Below are positions 1 to 14,205 of a DNA stretch of 64,000 nt, one piece after another. The notes below the pieces were generated by a model that did no database searches, was not told the DNA's origin, and saw only the letters and a program-made list of their open reading frames with translations. The DNA is from Atrichornis clamosus (taxonomy: Eukaryota; Chordata; Aves; Passeriformes; Menuridae), in the NCBI GenBank assembly GCA_013400975.1, contig WBMZ01014153.1:248001-312000 (forward strand). The letters run 5' to 3'. How positions within the stretch are numbered: position 1 is the stretch's first letter; each line of letters opens with the position of its first letter. The translations under genes and the position numbers were made by a program.

Positions 1-3000
1 TTAGCATAGGAGTGAGGCTAAGGGCAATGCTGCATCTCCTCTGAAGAATACAAATAAAAGGACAGTCTTTGTATCTAAGCAACAGTCCTGCCTGATGCTG
101 AAGGAGGACATCATCTCTCATGCCTAACTATTCCTTTAACATGAATGAACCCCTGGAGGTACTTGTATAAAGAGTTGCCTGTGCTCCAGGGCTGCCATAC
201 TGCAAAATTTAAAATAAAGTGCCTTATTTCCTAGGTTTAACACAATTCTTCAAATAATCACAGGAGAATTGAACTAGCTCAATAAATGACTGCATTCTTA
301 GTACTTGTTTAGATTAATACCACGTCAATCCCTACTTCAGTCAAAACAGTTGGGAGTTTTTTCTGAAGTCAGCATAGAAATCATGACAACCAGGTATGAT
401 TCCTCCCATACAGAGCTCTCTGCTGAGAACCAAAACGAATTCAGTCTGAAGGATACAGAAAATCCTACAGCTCTGCAGATGTTTACAGGCTGCAGTGGAT
501 TCTTCCTCAACATCAATACTGCAAATTTTGATAAATTATTGAGATTTCTTCTGGAAAAATAGCAATAAAATCATACTACTGAGAATAAGAAGCCATCTTT
601 GTAATGTTTCTCTCTTTTTAAAATTTTGAAGAGCAAGATGACGCATCAGTGCATTTTCTAATCAGCATTTTCACTGTCCCTATGAGCTTAAGATGGACTG
701 CGTACTGTTCTTTATGGTGTAAGAATCGTGGAATGGAGATAAAACTGTTTAAGACAGGCTAGAAGTATTGTCATGGACTAATAAAGGGTGTTTATGAAAA
801 ACCAAGTGGCTTAGTTGCAAATTGAAAATGTGAGCACACAATTGCATTATGTGGATCTGTACATCAACAAAATGTTCTTTGAGATTACAGTGCTGTTAAT
901 CCTAAAAGCAGTAGTGATTGTGCTCTTCCACGTTGTCTCTTCAATGTCATAAACCTCTATTTTGTAAAGCAAATTTCGTATTAAATCTCCAAGTTCCTTT
1001 TAGATTATGAGCAAATTAGCAATTAGTGAAACTCACACTAATTTTTCTCACTGAGGAAAGATAATCAGTGGCAGAAATAGAGAAAAAATATTCTCAATTT
1101 TACAAAATTTCTAGCTTTATTTTAGGTCCTAGACATAAATGCAGAATGCATGTTAAAATTTAATTTATGGGGTAGGCAGATATTTGTCATTTTCCTTCTT
1201 TGAGTTTTGAGAGTGCAGAGTACTGGAATCTCGCTCTCAGTGATCAAAGACAAGGCTACCTAACCCATACATCCTTTCAAGGAAAAGACCTGCTAATTCC
1301 TAGAATGTAGATTTAACTGATTTTTCTTTTAATATCTGAAGAGTAACTGCATTAAGTGCAATCCTTTTAAGTGAGAGACTTTTAAGTGTCTGCATCCAAC
1401 CCTTTGTGTGAATGAGAGCAAGCTAAGGAGCGGGTGTCTTGTTAGTGTATGCAATTCCCCAGCAAGATGTTGCATGTAATACTGTTAATTGAACCACAAA
1501 TGTCTATTATTTTTAAAAGAATTAATGGATTTCTCTTTAAAAGCTATATAATCAAGGATAAAATCACTATCTCTAAGATGTACTGATCTTCCTTTCATTG
1601 TTGTAGTAGAACAATACAACTTGGGTGAGGAACAGTTTTGATAAGTCTGACAGATAAGGAGCTGGTTTGCTTTCTGTGGTTGCTGAGCCAGTCTGAACAC
1701 CTGCTCTGCTCCTGTGTAATTTCTCTGCACACAGCTTCAAATAGTGTTTGATGATCACCCACAGCATCTGTAATAAAAACTGAGTAAGAGCTCCATACAG
1801 AAAAAATAAATGCATCTCTAGTGAGCTTGAGTGTTGACTTGAGATATAGAAGAAAATATAGTTCTTCAATATTAAATAAGACTTTCTCACTGAACTAGAG
1901 GTAGACATCGATCTTCAGTTCTGCAGTCAAAGAATAAATACAGTGAAGACTGCTTTTATTTTGCTGGGACTGGCAAAAGAAATTCAATTCAAGAATGAGC
2001 AGCAGTCACAGGAAAACAAAGCAAACAAGCAAAATCTTTTTCATTTGGCAAGAAGACTGCATCATGCTATTCTGTGTGTGGACCTTGCAGTGGTAACCTG
2101 TGCTTTACAGTCCCTGAGCTCAATTGTCACAATGGCCAGGCTTGAGAAACGATTAAGGCCTGATCTGAAGAGTCCAAGAGGAGGAGGTCCAAGAGCACAG
2201 ACAGGGTGACCTGCCTATCCTGTGCCAGTTTGTGCACCTGCCTAAAATTGAAGGATTCTACTGATTTCAGTACAGCAATATCATTCACATAACCCTGCAC
2301 TTTACTTACAATCAAATTCAAAGTTTTTGTTTGAACCTTAGGTTTACTTCACAACCACTTGAGAAAAGTCATGATTTTTTTCAGTGGTTGGCCTTGAATA
2401 GTTATGGGGTGTTGGGGTGTACTTTTCCAAGGAGCAGTTCAAGGGTGAGGGAGGAATGTTGTTGTCTTGTTGTTCTCTTAAAAATCATTTTAGCCTGTTT
2501 ATTTTGCCTGTCTTGGTTTCGGATCACAAGACACTTGCTTGGATATCTCACAAATATTTAGATTGCTTAGATGTGGTTTGAGCAAAATACTTTTAAAACA
2601 AAATATCTCAAGTCCCATAGTCAAATCCAGTTTCATTTCTGAATTTGAAAGCTGTGATAATAGTATGCTTCCAGTATTTAAGGATATTTAGTCCTACCTT
2701 CAACACTTGATGCCTGTCACTATAAATAATGGGTGATATATTGAAAAGTAAATGTGAAAGGAGAGTCCATTCCTGTATTGAATTAAATTCGTTGGCATCG
2801 AGAATCTTTAAGTATCTTTCTTTCTTTAGCAACAGATTCTGGTTTATTTTTCTTTAATAAGAATTTGCTGAAGACAATCTTCTTAAATAAAAAGACTAGC
2901 TTCAACCAACCACATTTGATTTTTGCTGATGACCTTTATGAGAAAAACCTCCCAACAACAACAAAACCAACAAAAAACCACCAAAAGATTTTGTTTACAG

Positions 3001-6000
3001 AAGAAAACTATGGCTGTTATAAATCTCTGCTGGGTCTGATAATACGTATTTCAAATGCCATTAATTAAATGCCTTCAGCAAAACCAATTTGCCTTGTTGG
3101 TGTTTCTGTTAGTTTATCTTAAATGTCATCAACATACAGAAGAGACCTCTGTGCTTTTTGTGCTGCTGCAGAACACAGATTATGCAGTGTTTGGTGGAAG
3201 GGCACTGTCTCACCACAGTACCATCTGCTTAAAAGTGCAGGGGGAAATGCTGAACACTTTCCTGAGTTTTGTGCTATAAAACAGTGAATAGGAGCTCACT
3301 AGCCTACAGCAGCTCCCATTGTAATCACATTATATTCATGCAGAGAAAATTGCCTGCCTGAACAATAAGTCCCTCCTATTGTTTAACACTGGTTGGATGC
3401 TTCCTGTCATTTCTGAAAACCAGACCGTTTTAATTGTTTTCACTACTGGAGAAATATTTTGTGGACTTTCAACTCCAACAACATTCTGCAATGTCTAATT
3501 AAAGCCAGCACTTTTAAAAATAATAGTCTGAATTGGAGTGGAGATTTTTCAATTTCTTGCATTATCATATTTTTGGTATAATGAAATAATTTTCTTGAAG
3601 GAAAAGGTAAATAATCTTGATAAAAAGAAAAAAAATCATTTATTCAGATACCAAAAAGACAATCTTAACTTTTGTGAGGGGTAATCAAGCAGATTACAAA
3701 TTCTTTGAATTATTACTCCAGTACTTTCTCCTCCGACCCCCTGAGTCGCATAATCCTTGCAATATAAAAATATTTTTGATTTTTATATTTGGCATGAAAA
3801 GAGGTAAGCAAAATACACTCTACAACATTTGAGTTTCATCCTGGTGAAGGTTAAACAGAAGTGGTAAATGGTCAAAACCTTTTATGCTTCACAGTGGTTT
3901 CCACTGCTGTCCATAGGGCTGTGCTGGTTTGCTCTAGTTATAAACCTCAAAGAGGATCACGTTACTACTTTTATAGGGTTAGGTTTGAAAAGCACTCCAA
4001 TATATTGCCCTTCTAGCAGAACTTATCAGTGAATGAAAAGTTAAAACTGTCAAAGATAATAATATTTTCACAGGCTTTTTTCTGTTTAAAACCTTAGCCT
4101 TTTGATTTCTTTTGCTGTGTTGTGTGTGAGCTAAGGAGAGGCATTGTGAAGCACAGTTTGCTGTAATGTGTTTTGCTGCATATGCTAATATGTTCCAGGG
4201 AGGTAAGTTTGGTTGTGGATGTCCACTATGCCATGTTAACTCTGCTTCTGTACACTGTGAATTCGGTGTGTACAAACAGTTAGTGGCTTGCACATTTTGT
4301 TTAAATAGGTCATCAAGAGGCAAATACGTAGAATGCTTAACAGTCTCTGAGATCTTTCACATTTGTAATGAAAAATAATTGCCAAGCAGCCTGTACTCAG
4401 CGTTTCCAAATGGAAAGTTTTAAATATTTCACTGTCTTATATTTTTTCCCATCCTTCTTTGTATCTCAGTTATAACTAAACTGAGACAAAAGAAAGCTCC
4501 TCCGTAACCTTGAAAAATCAAATGTGGTGGTATCAAATGTGGTCTTTATGGTGATGATATATAACAAAAAGTACTTATTTTCATTTTGTTTCCCCATATG
4601 TTCATCCTCAACACCACATTCAGGTTTAACATCAGTTTGTGCCTGAAAGGGTTTTTATTTTATTTCTATGCTTCCTCAGTGAAACTAGTTATACAGAGAG
4701 AATTTCTGGCCTTAGTCAAGTGAAAGAGAGTTTTTACAGTTTTTCATTTGAGACAGAGATTGCACATCAGTAATCTGATTTTTATGCAACTTTGCTTATG
4801 TTTAGGGTTTGGGTATAACTTAACAAATATGAAGAGGTAGAAAATGTTAAAAACAGCCTTTGGTCTTCTCTTGAGCTATAGGAATTCCAAACCTTTATTT
4901 TTCTCTTGTGTTATGAGAACCTGAGGGGAACCCTTTGACCTACATACCTTTTCCTTGTGCCTTGTGTCCTAATTTGCCTTCTTCTATCCTGTTTTCCCAG
5001 CATTTTCCTTTTAATTCATGTTGTATCCAGCTAATTCTTCCTGAAAAACATTTCAGATTGTCTGGAAATAACCTCAGAACTTCATTTAGTAGCATTGCGC
5101 CTGGGCAACTGGTGAATCTAGGGATGCCATGTGTCTCTTACCTGGAGCAGAGCAGAAATGGAAAACATTTTATTTCCAGTAAAAGTTATTGTGGGTTTTT
5201 TTTAAAACTATTTTTATTTCAAGTAAAAGTTAGTCTTTGGATTTTAACTTTACCTGCAAGTTGGGCATCTAAGACACAAATTTCATGGAAAAACCTGTTC
5301 TCTTCTTAAACCTCAGAGTTTTGTCACAATACAAAAATTAGCCTACTTTAACCTATGTGGGGGAAAGCTCTTAGAGATTCCTCAATATTTTAAGGTTTTT
5401 TGAAAAGCTTTTTAAAATCTTCTTCATCTTCATGATATGTTTAAAACACAAAGCTCAAATTCATGCTTTTGTAGAATTCTGGATGTTTGAATTTATTTAT
5501 GAGTAAGTCTAGCTGTTAAAATGCGTTAATTAGTCCTTTTCTTATTTATTTTCAAGGAAAATGACTCTAATCATCGATGAACTTAATCTGAACTATTATT
5601 GTAGAAAAAGTAAATGCAAACAGTGTGTTGAAATTCCTAAGCAATCATTTCTTATCCATTCATTTTATTTTAGCAGATAAGCTGGCAGCACATTGTGTAT
5701 TAGATTTGTTTATAGTCTGAGATTTGCTAATTACAATTTTAAAATGTTGTTTGTTAGGGGTAAGGACAGAGAAATTTACAAGTAGTGGAATATTTGGAAT
5801 TAATATGCCATTTTCTTTAAGGCTTAAAAACATCTAATCCCTTATCTACCTTCATTAAATCTGTGAAATTGCTGTAGTCATCATTTGTGGGCATACATGT
5901 TAATCTTGATTATAAAACAAATGGGGATGTGGTTTTTAATCACCACATAATTAAGGAAACAATCATAATCTCATGGACGATAGTAAATACAAATTAAACT

Positions 6001-9000
6001 CTTTAAGTCTTAATTATAAAATGTTAATGGACTGAAATGTGATTTAAACATGACCCAGAGAAAAACTAGAGATTTTTGAGACTGTATTTTTGAAGGTTGA
6101 GGGTTCTTCCAGTATGGATCCAATGCAACAAACTTCATCTATGCAAAATACATTGTGCCAATTTCCTCCCAAGTTTTGGTGGTGCTTCAGTGGACTTTCT
6201 AGGGGAATTTGTAGAAGACATATATTCAGGGATAATAGATGTCTAAAGAGATAAATCTCACAATCATATTATTGGGTGAAATTGAAAAATGTCTTATCAA
6301 GAAGGGACGGGGCTTCTAAACCCTTCAAAACACTACCAACTATGTGAATGGTCTTTTTTTTGCATTGTTTTCCATGCAGACTTCTGCCAGAAGCTTGGGT
6401 TTGTAACAATACTTGGAAGGATGGCTCTGAGGATCTTTGCGATTTAGTCTGTAATTGCTTCAGTTTCATGCTGGCTTTTGACATATCTCAGTTTCATCAA
6501 TAAAATTTCAAATTTTGCTCTTTTTCACCACACAGGTTTCACTTCTTTGCATTTTAGTGTCCTAAAAAAACTTTTGACGTGTATTCCTTATTCTGTCAGC
6601 TGCACCATCAGTGTCTGAGGTAGCAATGGCCTTGGGGTTGCTCAGGCTGACTTTCTGCAGTGCTCTCTTGGGTTGACAGCCCAGCTGACAATCCATGTTT
6701 GCTAGTTACCTTCAGAGGGCTTTGAATTCCTTTGGTTTTGCTTTTTATATTGTCTCTTTTCTTTAATATCTGTTCTTCAGATTACTGTTCACTTAAAAAC
6801 TTTATTATCTTGGTCTTATCTTGTCTATTAAACTAATTTGTTATTTTTTAAAATAGAAAAGTGAACTTTTAATTTATTTTCTGCATTCCTTACTCTTTCA
6901 AAACACTAACATACAGGGTACTTTTCTGTGTTTGTTTAGTTTTACAGAAAAAAAATTATTTTCTCTAAGCAAGTTGGTTCATTTTTCTGCCTCTAGCAAG
7001 GAATTAGTTTTGCACAGCCATCTCTAAATTGAATTAGTTTGCAGATGGTCCTCTTATCTGTGTGCTTTAGAGAGATTAAAACCTCAGGGTTCAGAGTACT
7101 GACTGACCTCTGCAACTTTAAATTTTTTCTTCTTCTTTGTTTTAAAGCAATTTATTTATCAGTTCTAATGTCCAGGGTTTTATCCATGAAGCTTTTAAGC
7201 TTATTAGGAACCTGCCATCTGGAACAGTATATTAGGAAAGGCTTCTCAGAGGAATGTGTATAATTATAACATATTTGTTTCGATGTGTGTGCTTAAAAAT
7301 TATATTTCTTCTCATCAAGGCTTAGAAGTCAACTGAAATTGATTTTTCAGTCAAATATGCATATAGAGTGAATTAAAATTTGAGGGGGCAGGACACATAA
7401 CCTAGATGAAAGCAGATGAGATATTCGGAGGGTGAAGGTTGATATTGATTTCTGTGACACACATGAACAGATAGCAAAACACAAGCTTGTCAAGTCTCAC
7501 CAATTACTACTATGTATATTCCGTTGAGTATAACTTTGATAAATAATAAGCATAGGTGATTAAGTTTAATAAAACTGTACTATTTTTCAGGCTAAGATAA
7601 TTTATTTATTATAATTCAAGCAACATTGTTGCCTATCATATTATTAATTCAAACCAATAGATTTTTTACTGATAGAGTTAATTTTAGCAATTTTCTAAAT
7701 TTAAAAGAAAAACTACATGCATAATATTTAAGAATTTTTACTTTCTCCAATTATTGGTTTAAATGAAGAATGTTGGATTACTCTTCAAAATTTATTTCTT
7801 AAAACAGTTATGTTAGAAATGTCAAACACAGAGAAGTATGAAAGGAAATGTTAAATAATATACAATATACAATTTCCTTGCACATGATGCAGTAACATGC
7901 AGAAATACCCAGATTAATTTGTAGTAACCTACATATTTTAGAGTGGCATTTCTCAGATATGATTATCTCACAACTTGAAAATCAAGTAACAAAGTTAATG
8001 AGGAACTGAACCCAGATATGTTGACACTGATTATTCTGACTCTGGAATAACCTTGAGACACTTTGAACTGTCTAAAGTTGACTTATTTATGTCTTCAAAC
8101 TATTGTAACTTAGATTAGTGGCAAAGGCAGTCACCTGGGGTGTGTTTCCTGTTGCTCTTCCATTCCTAATTCTTCCCACAACTCAGAGTGTTGATTCTGG
8201 GCTGCTTGGAGTCTTCTATGTTGGAACTTTGCACCTTCAAGACCACGTTGTTATCATGACTGGAGGATATTAAAACTCATAGATCTTATTAATGGCTTCA
8301 TTCTTGTTTTTATGGATTTCAAGAAGACCGTCTTACATTTATGTCTAAGTATTTTTACAAAGGCACAGCTTTAAAAAGAAAAAAAATCTTCCAGTATTTG
8401 TATATTCAGTCCCTGAGAAACAGAATAAAAGGTAAGAAAAATCTTTTTATATCCAGGTTCAATTTATAAGTTAATTATTTCAAACATGATACTTAATCTT
8501 TAGAGATATTGTGAGTTAAGCAGGAATTTAATCATTATTTCAATACTGTCTATGTGATTTATTTGTAAGAGTATCTTGGGAATATTATATTAATCAATTT
8601 TATAGCTTCTTTTATGATACTAAACATCCTGTATTCATCTTTAATCGTTTGCTAGTTATTGTATTATGGAGTTGAAAGACCTGTTTCTTGATTAACATTT
8701 ACGTTATTTTTCTTTTGGGAAGCTTGTTCTCAAAACCTTCCTTTTAGTTGTCTTTCAACACAAATTGAACACTGGTGTTCTGCATTAACATGTTTGATAA
8801 AATCTAGAACTGTTTCCTAGCTCAGGGGGTCCTTTTTTCGGTCTGGCTGGAAAACTGTTAGTGTAAATTTAGGGGATCAGAAGGTGGTTGGAAGCTAGTC
8901 TCTAGTGATGTCAGAAGTAGTCCCCAAATTTTTTTGGTTTATGTTAAAGAGAGTTTCTAGAAACTCCTCCAGCTTCTGAAAAACTTGGACACTCTTGCCA

Positions 9001-9218
9001 GTCCTCTGGATGAGTGAGAACATAGAAACTGTACCAATGAGCTCTGTGTTATTGAACGATTTCTCCATCCCTGAGGAAGTAGTCACAGGAAACATACATT
9101 TTCATAAGATCATATGAGCCTGGGGAAACTGTACAAACTCCATTGACCCAGCTGTACATTTTTCATAGCTTCCATATGAGGAGTTCTCATTTGAAACTAC
9201 CCTGATATTGTGCGGTGC
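1..9218. other. AT-rich non-coding stretch, no gene seen
   Basis: I see no gene, RNA gene or recognisable mobile element here. The longest open frame is 124 codons (4935-5309, plus strand). It has no domain, no splice context and a composition typical of chance frames in AT-rich DNA. Many homopolymer A and T runs are present but no long tandem array. The stretch may contain decayed old repeats or conserved non-coding elements that cannot be recognised by eye. It is read as intergenic or intronic vertebrate DNA. Confidence 0.7.
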
Positions 9219-9788
9219 ATTGGGAAGAGTGTGGGCAGCAGATTGAGGGAGGCGATTCTCCTCATCTCCTTGGCCCTGGTGAGGCCACACCTGGAGTGCT
9301 GTGTCCGGTTCTGGGCTCCTCAGTACAAGAAAGGCAAGGAGCTACTGGAAAGGATCCAGAGGGGCTCACAAAGATGAGGTGTCTGGAGCATCTCTCTTAT
9401 GAGGAGAGATAGACGGAGCTGGGCGTGTTCAGTCTGGAGAAGACAGAGGGGAGCTCATTAATGCATGTAAATATCTCAAAGGCAGGTGCCAAGAGGATGC
9501 TGGCAGACTTTTCAGTGGTGCCTAGTGACAGGATGAGGCGCAATGGCAATAAACTAAAACACACAAGAAATTCCACCTCAGCATGAGGAAGATCTTGTTT
9601 ACAGTGAGAGTGGCACAGCACTGAAACAGACTGCCCAGGGAGGTCATTGAGCCCCCTCTGGAGACATTCAAGACCAAACCGAATGTGTGCCTGTGTTCCC
9701 TGCTCTAGGCAACCCTGCCTGGGCAGGGGGTTGGTCAGATGATCACCAGAGTTCCATTACAGCCCTAATAACTCTGGGATTCTGTGAA
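9219..9788 (+). mobile_element. CR1 LINE, 5'-truncated 3' end
   Basis: This is the 3'-terminal part of a chicken-repeat-1 (CR1) non-LTR retrotransposon. It follows the CR1 consensus in order. First come the end of ORF2 and the start of the 3' UTR, with the gaggccacacctggagtgctg block near 9281. Next is the block around the cagtctggagaag motif at 9431. Then come the caggatgaggcgcaatggc block near 9530 and the gactgcccagggaggt block near 9630. Finally the ggttggtcagatgatc block near 9730 leads into the terminal gattctgtg octamer-type end at 9778-9786. Severe 5' truncation and the lack of a poly(A) tail or clear target-site duplication are normal for CR1. Many substitutions and broken frames show it is an inactive copy. 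The exact 5' boundary is uncertain by about 20 bases. Confidence 0.93.
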
Positions 9789-12700
9789 ACTAGCATATTG
9801 TGTGTATAATGTAGACAGAGGCTTCATCTTCTTTCTCAACTGCTTCTAGGGTCTTCTTTTTATAAGTGTTAATTTCCTGAGTTACTTTTGTCATGTAAAT
9901 ATTTAGAAAAAAAATGGGGGAAGAGAAGCAGGCTTTCAATGCAGTTTTTCTCTAATTTAAACTTGAGTGATGGTGCTTCATGTGAGTTACAAGAACGGAA
10001 ATGTAAGAATTGAGTCCTTGAATTATGGTGTGGAACAACAGCAATTTTGATAATTTTTCATAAAATTAAGGGCCAAGAAGAAGCATGATGTCATGATGGT
10101 ATGACCTCTTGTAATTGCAGACCTTTAATTTTCATCTACAGTCAAACGGGACCAGGCTTTTAATATTTCATGTCATAAAATTTTTTTGTGATGAGATGAG
10201 GAATCTGCCACTCCACTTAGCAGCTCTTCCAGTGACTAAACATTCACATTGTTCATACAAAAAACCCTATGCATTTACTAAAAAGAAAAATAGATAGCAG
10301 TTGCTATCAGTTTTGTAAATGAAAATGGGATTCATTCCTAGTTTCATTAGAAATAAAAGAAAATCAATACTGAAGAATTAAAATAAAAATTATATTAATG
10401 GCTGAAAGACAAGAAAACCTTGAGGGGATAATTTTCTGTCCAAAACTAGGAAAAAAGCTAAAAAATATTTATTAGAGCTTTATTAAGCCAGGAATACTCT
10501 AGGTTGCTATTATCCCCTTAGTAAGATTTTTTTTGTTTCATTCAGTGAATATAGTGTTCTCAGAAGTAAGTCTTGCCTTAAAAGTTTCAGAGTTTAATTT
10601 TTCTTTGTGTTATTTACTTTGAATTGGTACTTCACAGGAAATCTTAAAATGTTAAAAAAAAAAAGATTTTAAAAATGTACTGTCCACTGGAAGTCTTTTT
10701 TGATCATAATTAGTTATGTTCAATATCACTAAGACCTGAATGATCAGTAATCCTAAAATAAAAAACTCAAAACTCCTAATAGAAAACCAATGCTACTAAC
10801 TCTTACTTATGCACTTTTTTATTCTTATTGTAGCTTTACAAGTAAAACATAAGAAAATATATTAATAATGTACTAGCAATCTAACTGTGCAGAAATATCA
10901 TTTTACTCTTCCAAATTTCCCTTTTTTTCTTTTTATAAAATTTTTTAAATTTTATTTTTAGTTTAGTTTTGTTTTGGTTTTTTGTTGGCAAGTAGTCTTC
11001 TTGTTTTTAGTTTTAGCTGCCTGTTCATGTTTTTTGGCTTTCTAACTCTTAATCTCCTGAGACAGGCTTTTAATATGTCTCACTGAATGGAATTTCTCTG
11101 TATAAACCCTCACACATGCTAACTAGTCCTTTGTCATATATAATCTTTTCAATGCTATGATTATTAATTTTTTTTAATTATTTCATTGAATCCTCAGAAC
11201 AGCTTGAAGACAAGTCCAGCACTTTTAATTACCACAGTGACAATGATAGCCTATGAAAACACGAAAAAAACCACTCCAAATTGAAATTGTTTGGAGTAGT
11301 TGTAGTCACAGCAATTAAAAAATCCACTCCCACTCCCTTAAACTTGGCTATCTTTACAGGACAGGGAATCCTTGCTTTTTGCTTTGTCCTTTTCTTAACA
11401 TATTATTTAGCATCTGGCAATATTTATTAGTCAAAATGTTAGTCAACTACAGTGATGAAATTTAATTATTCTGTTGGATAAAAGATATGTCTCAATAATA
11501 AAAGATATGAAATTTACAGGAACTGCAGTTCTGTTAAAAAAAATGTTTTAAAGCTACCTGCATGTTATTGAAATTAAGTTTGTGTATAATAGAGGGTAGC
11601 ATCATAGATGCTATCAACCAGCCCCACAAATCAAATTATTGCTTCTGACACAAAATCTTCTGTAGTTGTGATATTTGCCCAAAGTACAGAAAGGATTTCA
11701 TACTGATAACAAGTACAATTCTTCTGGAAGATACTACATGCCACAGTTCAATGAATGTTCTCTAATATTATGGTGAAATCAAATTAAGGGATTTTTTTGT
11801 TTTATTGTTGTTTTGGTTTTAGTTTGGTTTTTTTTTTTAATATCAGAGGTGCCTGTCAGTGTGAATGTAGATGAGATGGATTTTAATTAAATTCTGTTCT
11901 TCACTCTGTGAAGCCTGCCATCTGATTTATATTTTTCTTCTGGACCCCCACACAATTTCAGAGATGGGGTCTGTGCCAAGTGAATCTTTTTGAGACTGCA
12001 TCTGCAATGACATGTTTTTAACTCTGCCGTCACATTGAGGTTTTTCACCAAAACTAAATGAGCCTTTTCATGCAGTAAGGATGGAACAGAGCTCTTTCTT
12101 CATCTAGACACAAACATCTGTCAATGACCAACTTCAATAAAAACTGATCCTTAAGTTTCCCTTACCATATTGAAAGTTTAGACATTCAGTACCATAAAAA
12201 ATTCTGATTATAAATATAGACACACACATACATGTCATTACGGTGTATCACTATGTAGATTTCTAAACCTGGAGATTATTTGTGGAAGTAAAACATTCAG
12301 AAATCTATGCATTATATGCAGACATTCTGGGTTACAGAAGATACAAGAAAAATGAGGACCAATGTGCGTGTTGACCACCCTTGATCAGTCTCTTTCGAAA
12401 GGGCATAGCTTAAATGCCCTTACAATAAAGCAGAGAACATTGCCCTGTGGGTATGAGAAAAGGGTCACAAATTTGAACTCACTAAACTCTCACTCAACTG
12501 TGGCCATCACAAAAGTTCATCCCCTCTCCAGTCATTAACTTTGATTTCTTTACTGCTTCTTCCTAATAAGTTACCTTCCTTCCAGATTAGAGTGATTTTT
12601 TTGCTCTAGTTTAATTCGTTATGTCCAGATTTCTATTAAAAACACAGCTGAAGGTAACAGCTATGTTGTTTGTGGTCAAAGATGAGGGAAGAGATGGAAT

Positions 12701-14079
12701 TCTCTTACCTCACTGTTGTTCCTGGTGTGATCCTTGTTCTGAACAGTACACATTGCTTTATTCCACTCCTTAATAACAACAGTGTTAGCAAAAGTTGCAA
12801 GGTCTGAGCTGTTACATTGGAGTTTGCTGCAAAGATCTGGAGATAGCACATTGACACATTACACTAACCTTGTAAGATTAGCAGCTTATAGAAAAACTTT
12901 TACATTTAAGCTCTTAAAGTTTTAACTCTTGAAGCTACTAGTTTAAAAATTCAGGTAGGCCCCTGGTATTTCTAATGGGGTGTGTAGTACAATGTAACTT
13001 TGTTATACAGACCACTTTTCATCATCTAGGTCAGCACATGCTGTGTCAGCAGTAAGAATTTTAGGCTAAAATTCTGCATTGGAAGCCTACTGATTAGAGC
13101 TTTCTGCCAACAGTCAAAAAGCTATGGCCTTCACCAAGGTCACGTCCAGCAGAAAGTCGCAGGAGTCCCATGGCAGCTGAAGGGATGTGTGTTTCCAACA
13201 ATGCAGTAGTCCTGAACACCAGCTTGCGCCTTTGTAGTGTCTCGGACTTCCTCTTGCCACGTAAACTCAGATATAAATCATCTGACACATCCAGCCAGGT
13301 GGGAGACTCTTTGTGGCCAGCTGGACAGAAATAAAGATGCAGCAGGGAGCTGTGAAGGCTATAAAGAGCAGACCTGAAGCGACTCTGCCCTTAGGCTTTA
13401 AGACAAGGCTCACATTTCTACATGTAATCACAGCATGCCTGATGCCCTCATCACATTAGTTAAGAGCACATGTGGAAATGGAAGAGACAGGAACTCTGGG
13501 ACACCTTGTCAGGCAAAGAGTACTTGACTGGTTTATTAATGTCTGTATTCTGCTATCAGTTGTCTTTAGCTGCATATTCAAGGGCCTTTTGAAATTACAA
13601 TTTTCAATAGCTGGATTTCACAATTTTTAATTTCCTGTACCAAGTCTAATAAAAAACTACTAAATTTGACTATTTTTCTTTGAATTCAGATGTAACCACA
13701 ACATTCAAATTGCTTTATACTGGCTGGTTACAGTGGGATCTGGTGCTTTAAGTTTGTGAAAAAAATTTTAAAGTTTTGGACTGATCTGGAAATAAGTCCA
13801 ACCTATTAAATAAACAAAATCAAAATGCTAATAAAAATAATACCAAAACTTTCAGGTCAGACAAAATTTATTCTGTAGCTTACATTTTTGATGGAAGAGA
13901 AATGAAAATTGAATGTAAAACCAAAACAGTTTGATATATCTTGCTTTTAATGGACTATAAAATTTAATATATGCTCTTTTATAGGCAGTCTCCCATATTA
14001 TATTGACCATAACATGAACATTGACATGTTTATTTACTCTAGAGTTTAAAACCAGTTCAGATTAACCATTTGTTTGTCA
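9789..14079. other. AT-rich non-coding stretch
   Basis: No gene is recognised. The stretch contains T-rich low-complexity DNA at about 10920-10990 and 11800-11840. A GC-richer patch at 13080-13400 is listed separately. The longest frames are under 65 codons. The remainder shows nothing I can assign. Confidence 0.65.
13080..13400. other. GC-richer patch with a TATA-like motif, function unknown
   Basis: This segment is more GC-rich than the surrounding DNA and contains several CpGs, for example near 13141-13146, 13226 and 13243. It also carries a TATA-like ctataaag motif at about 13360 and an aataaag motif near 13331. There is no long open frame; a 64-codon minus frame at 13094-13288 has no recognisable domain. 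It could be an old LTR, an enhancer or a cryptic promoter. I do not recognise a family. It is flagged because its composition differs sharply from both flanks. Confidence 0.25.
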
Positions 14080-14205
14080 TCACAGAATCACAGAATATTC
14101 TGTGTTGGGAGAGACCCCCATGGATCATCAAGCTCAGCTCTTGAGTGGCGGGTACAGGGATCAAACCCACAATCTTGGCATTATTGGCACCATGCTGTAA
14201 CCAAC
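14080..14205 (-). mobile_element. tRNA-Ile-derived SINE with CR1-like tail (TguSINE1-like)
   Basis: Read on the minus strand, 14205 to 14146 aligns closely with tRNA-Ile from the D-loop region through the anticodon and T arms to the terminal CCA-like end. It includes a recognisable pol III B box at 14157-14167 (minus strand GGTTTGATCCC, one C-to-T change from consensus). The 5' part of the tRNA with most of the A box is missing, so the copy is 5'-truncated. Downstream a short unique part leads into repeated attctgtg motifs at 14080-14102, the CR1-type 3' end used for mobilisation in trans. A tRNA-Ile head joined to a CR1 tail is the architecture of the zebra finch SINE TguSINE1. The family name is from memory. 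It is an inactive fossil copy. Confidence 0.82.

Noticed and set aside
3979..4323. 114-codon minus-strand frame
   Set aside because: It overlaps another open frame on the opposite strand, has no domain and lies in plain AT-rich DNA.
14146..14205. Possible tRNA-Ile gene on the minus strand
   Set aside because: The 5' part including most of the A box is absent, arms are mismatched and a CR1-like tail follows, so it is a SINE rather than a tRNA gene.
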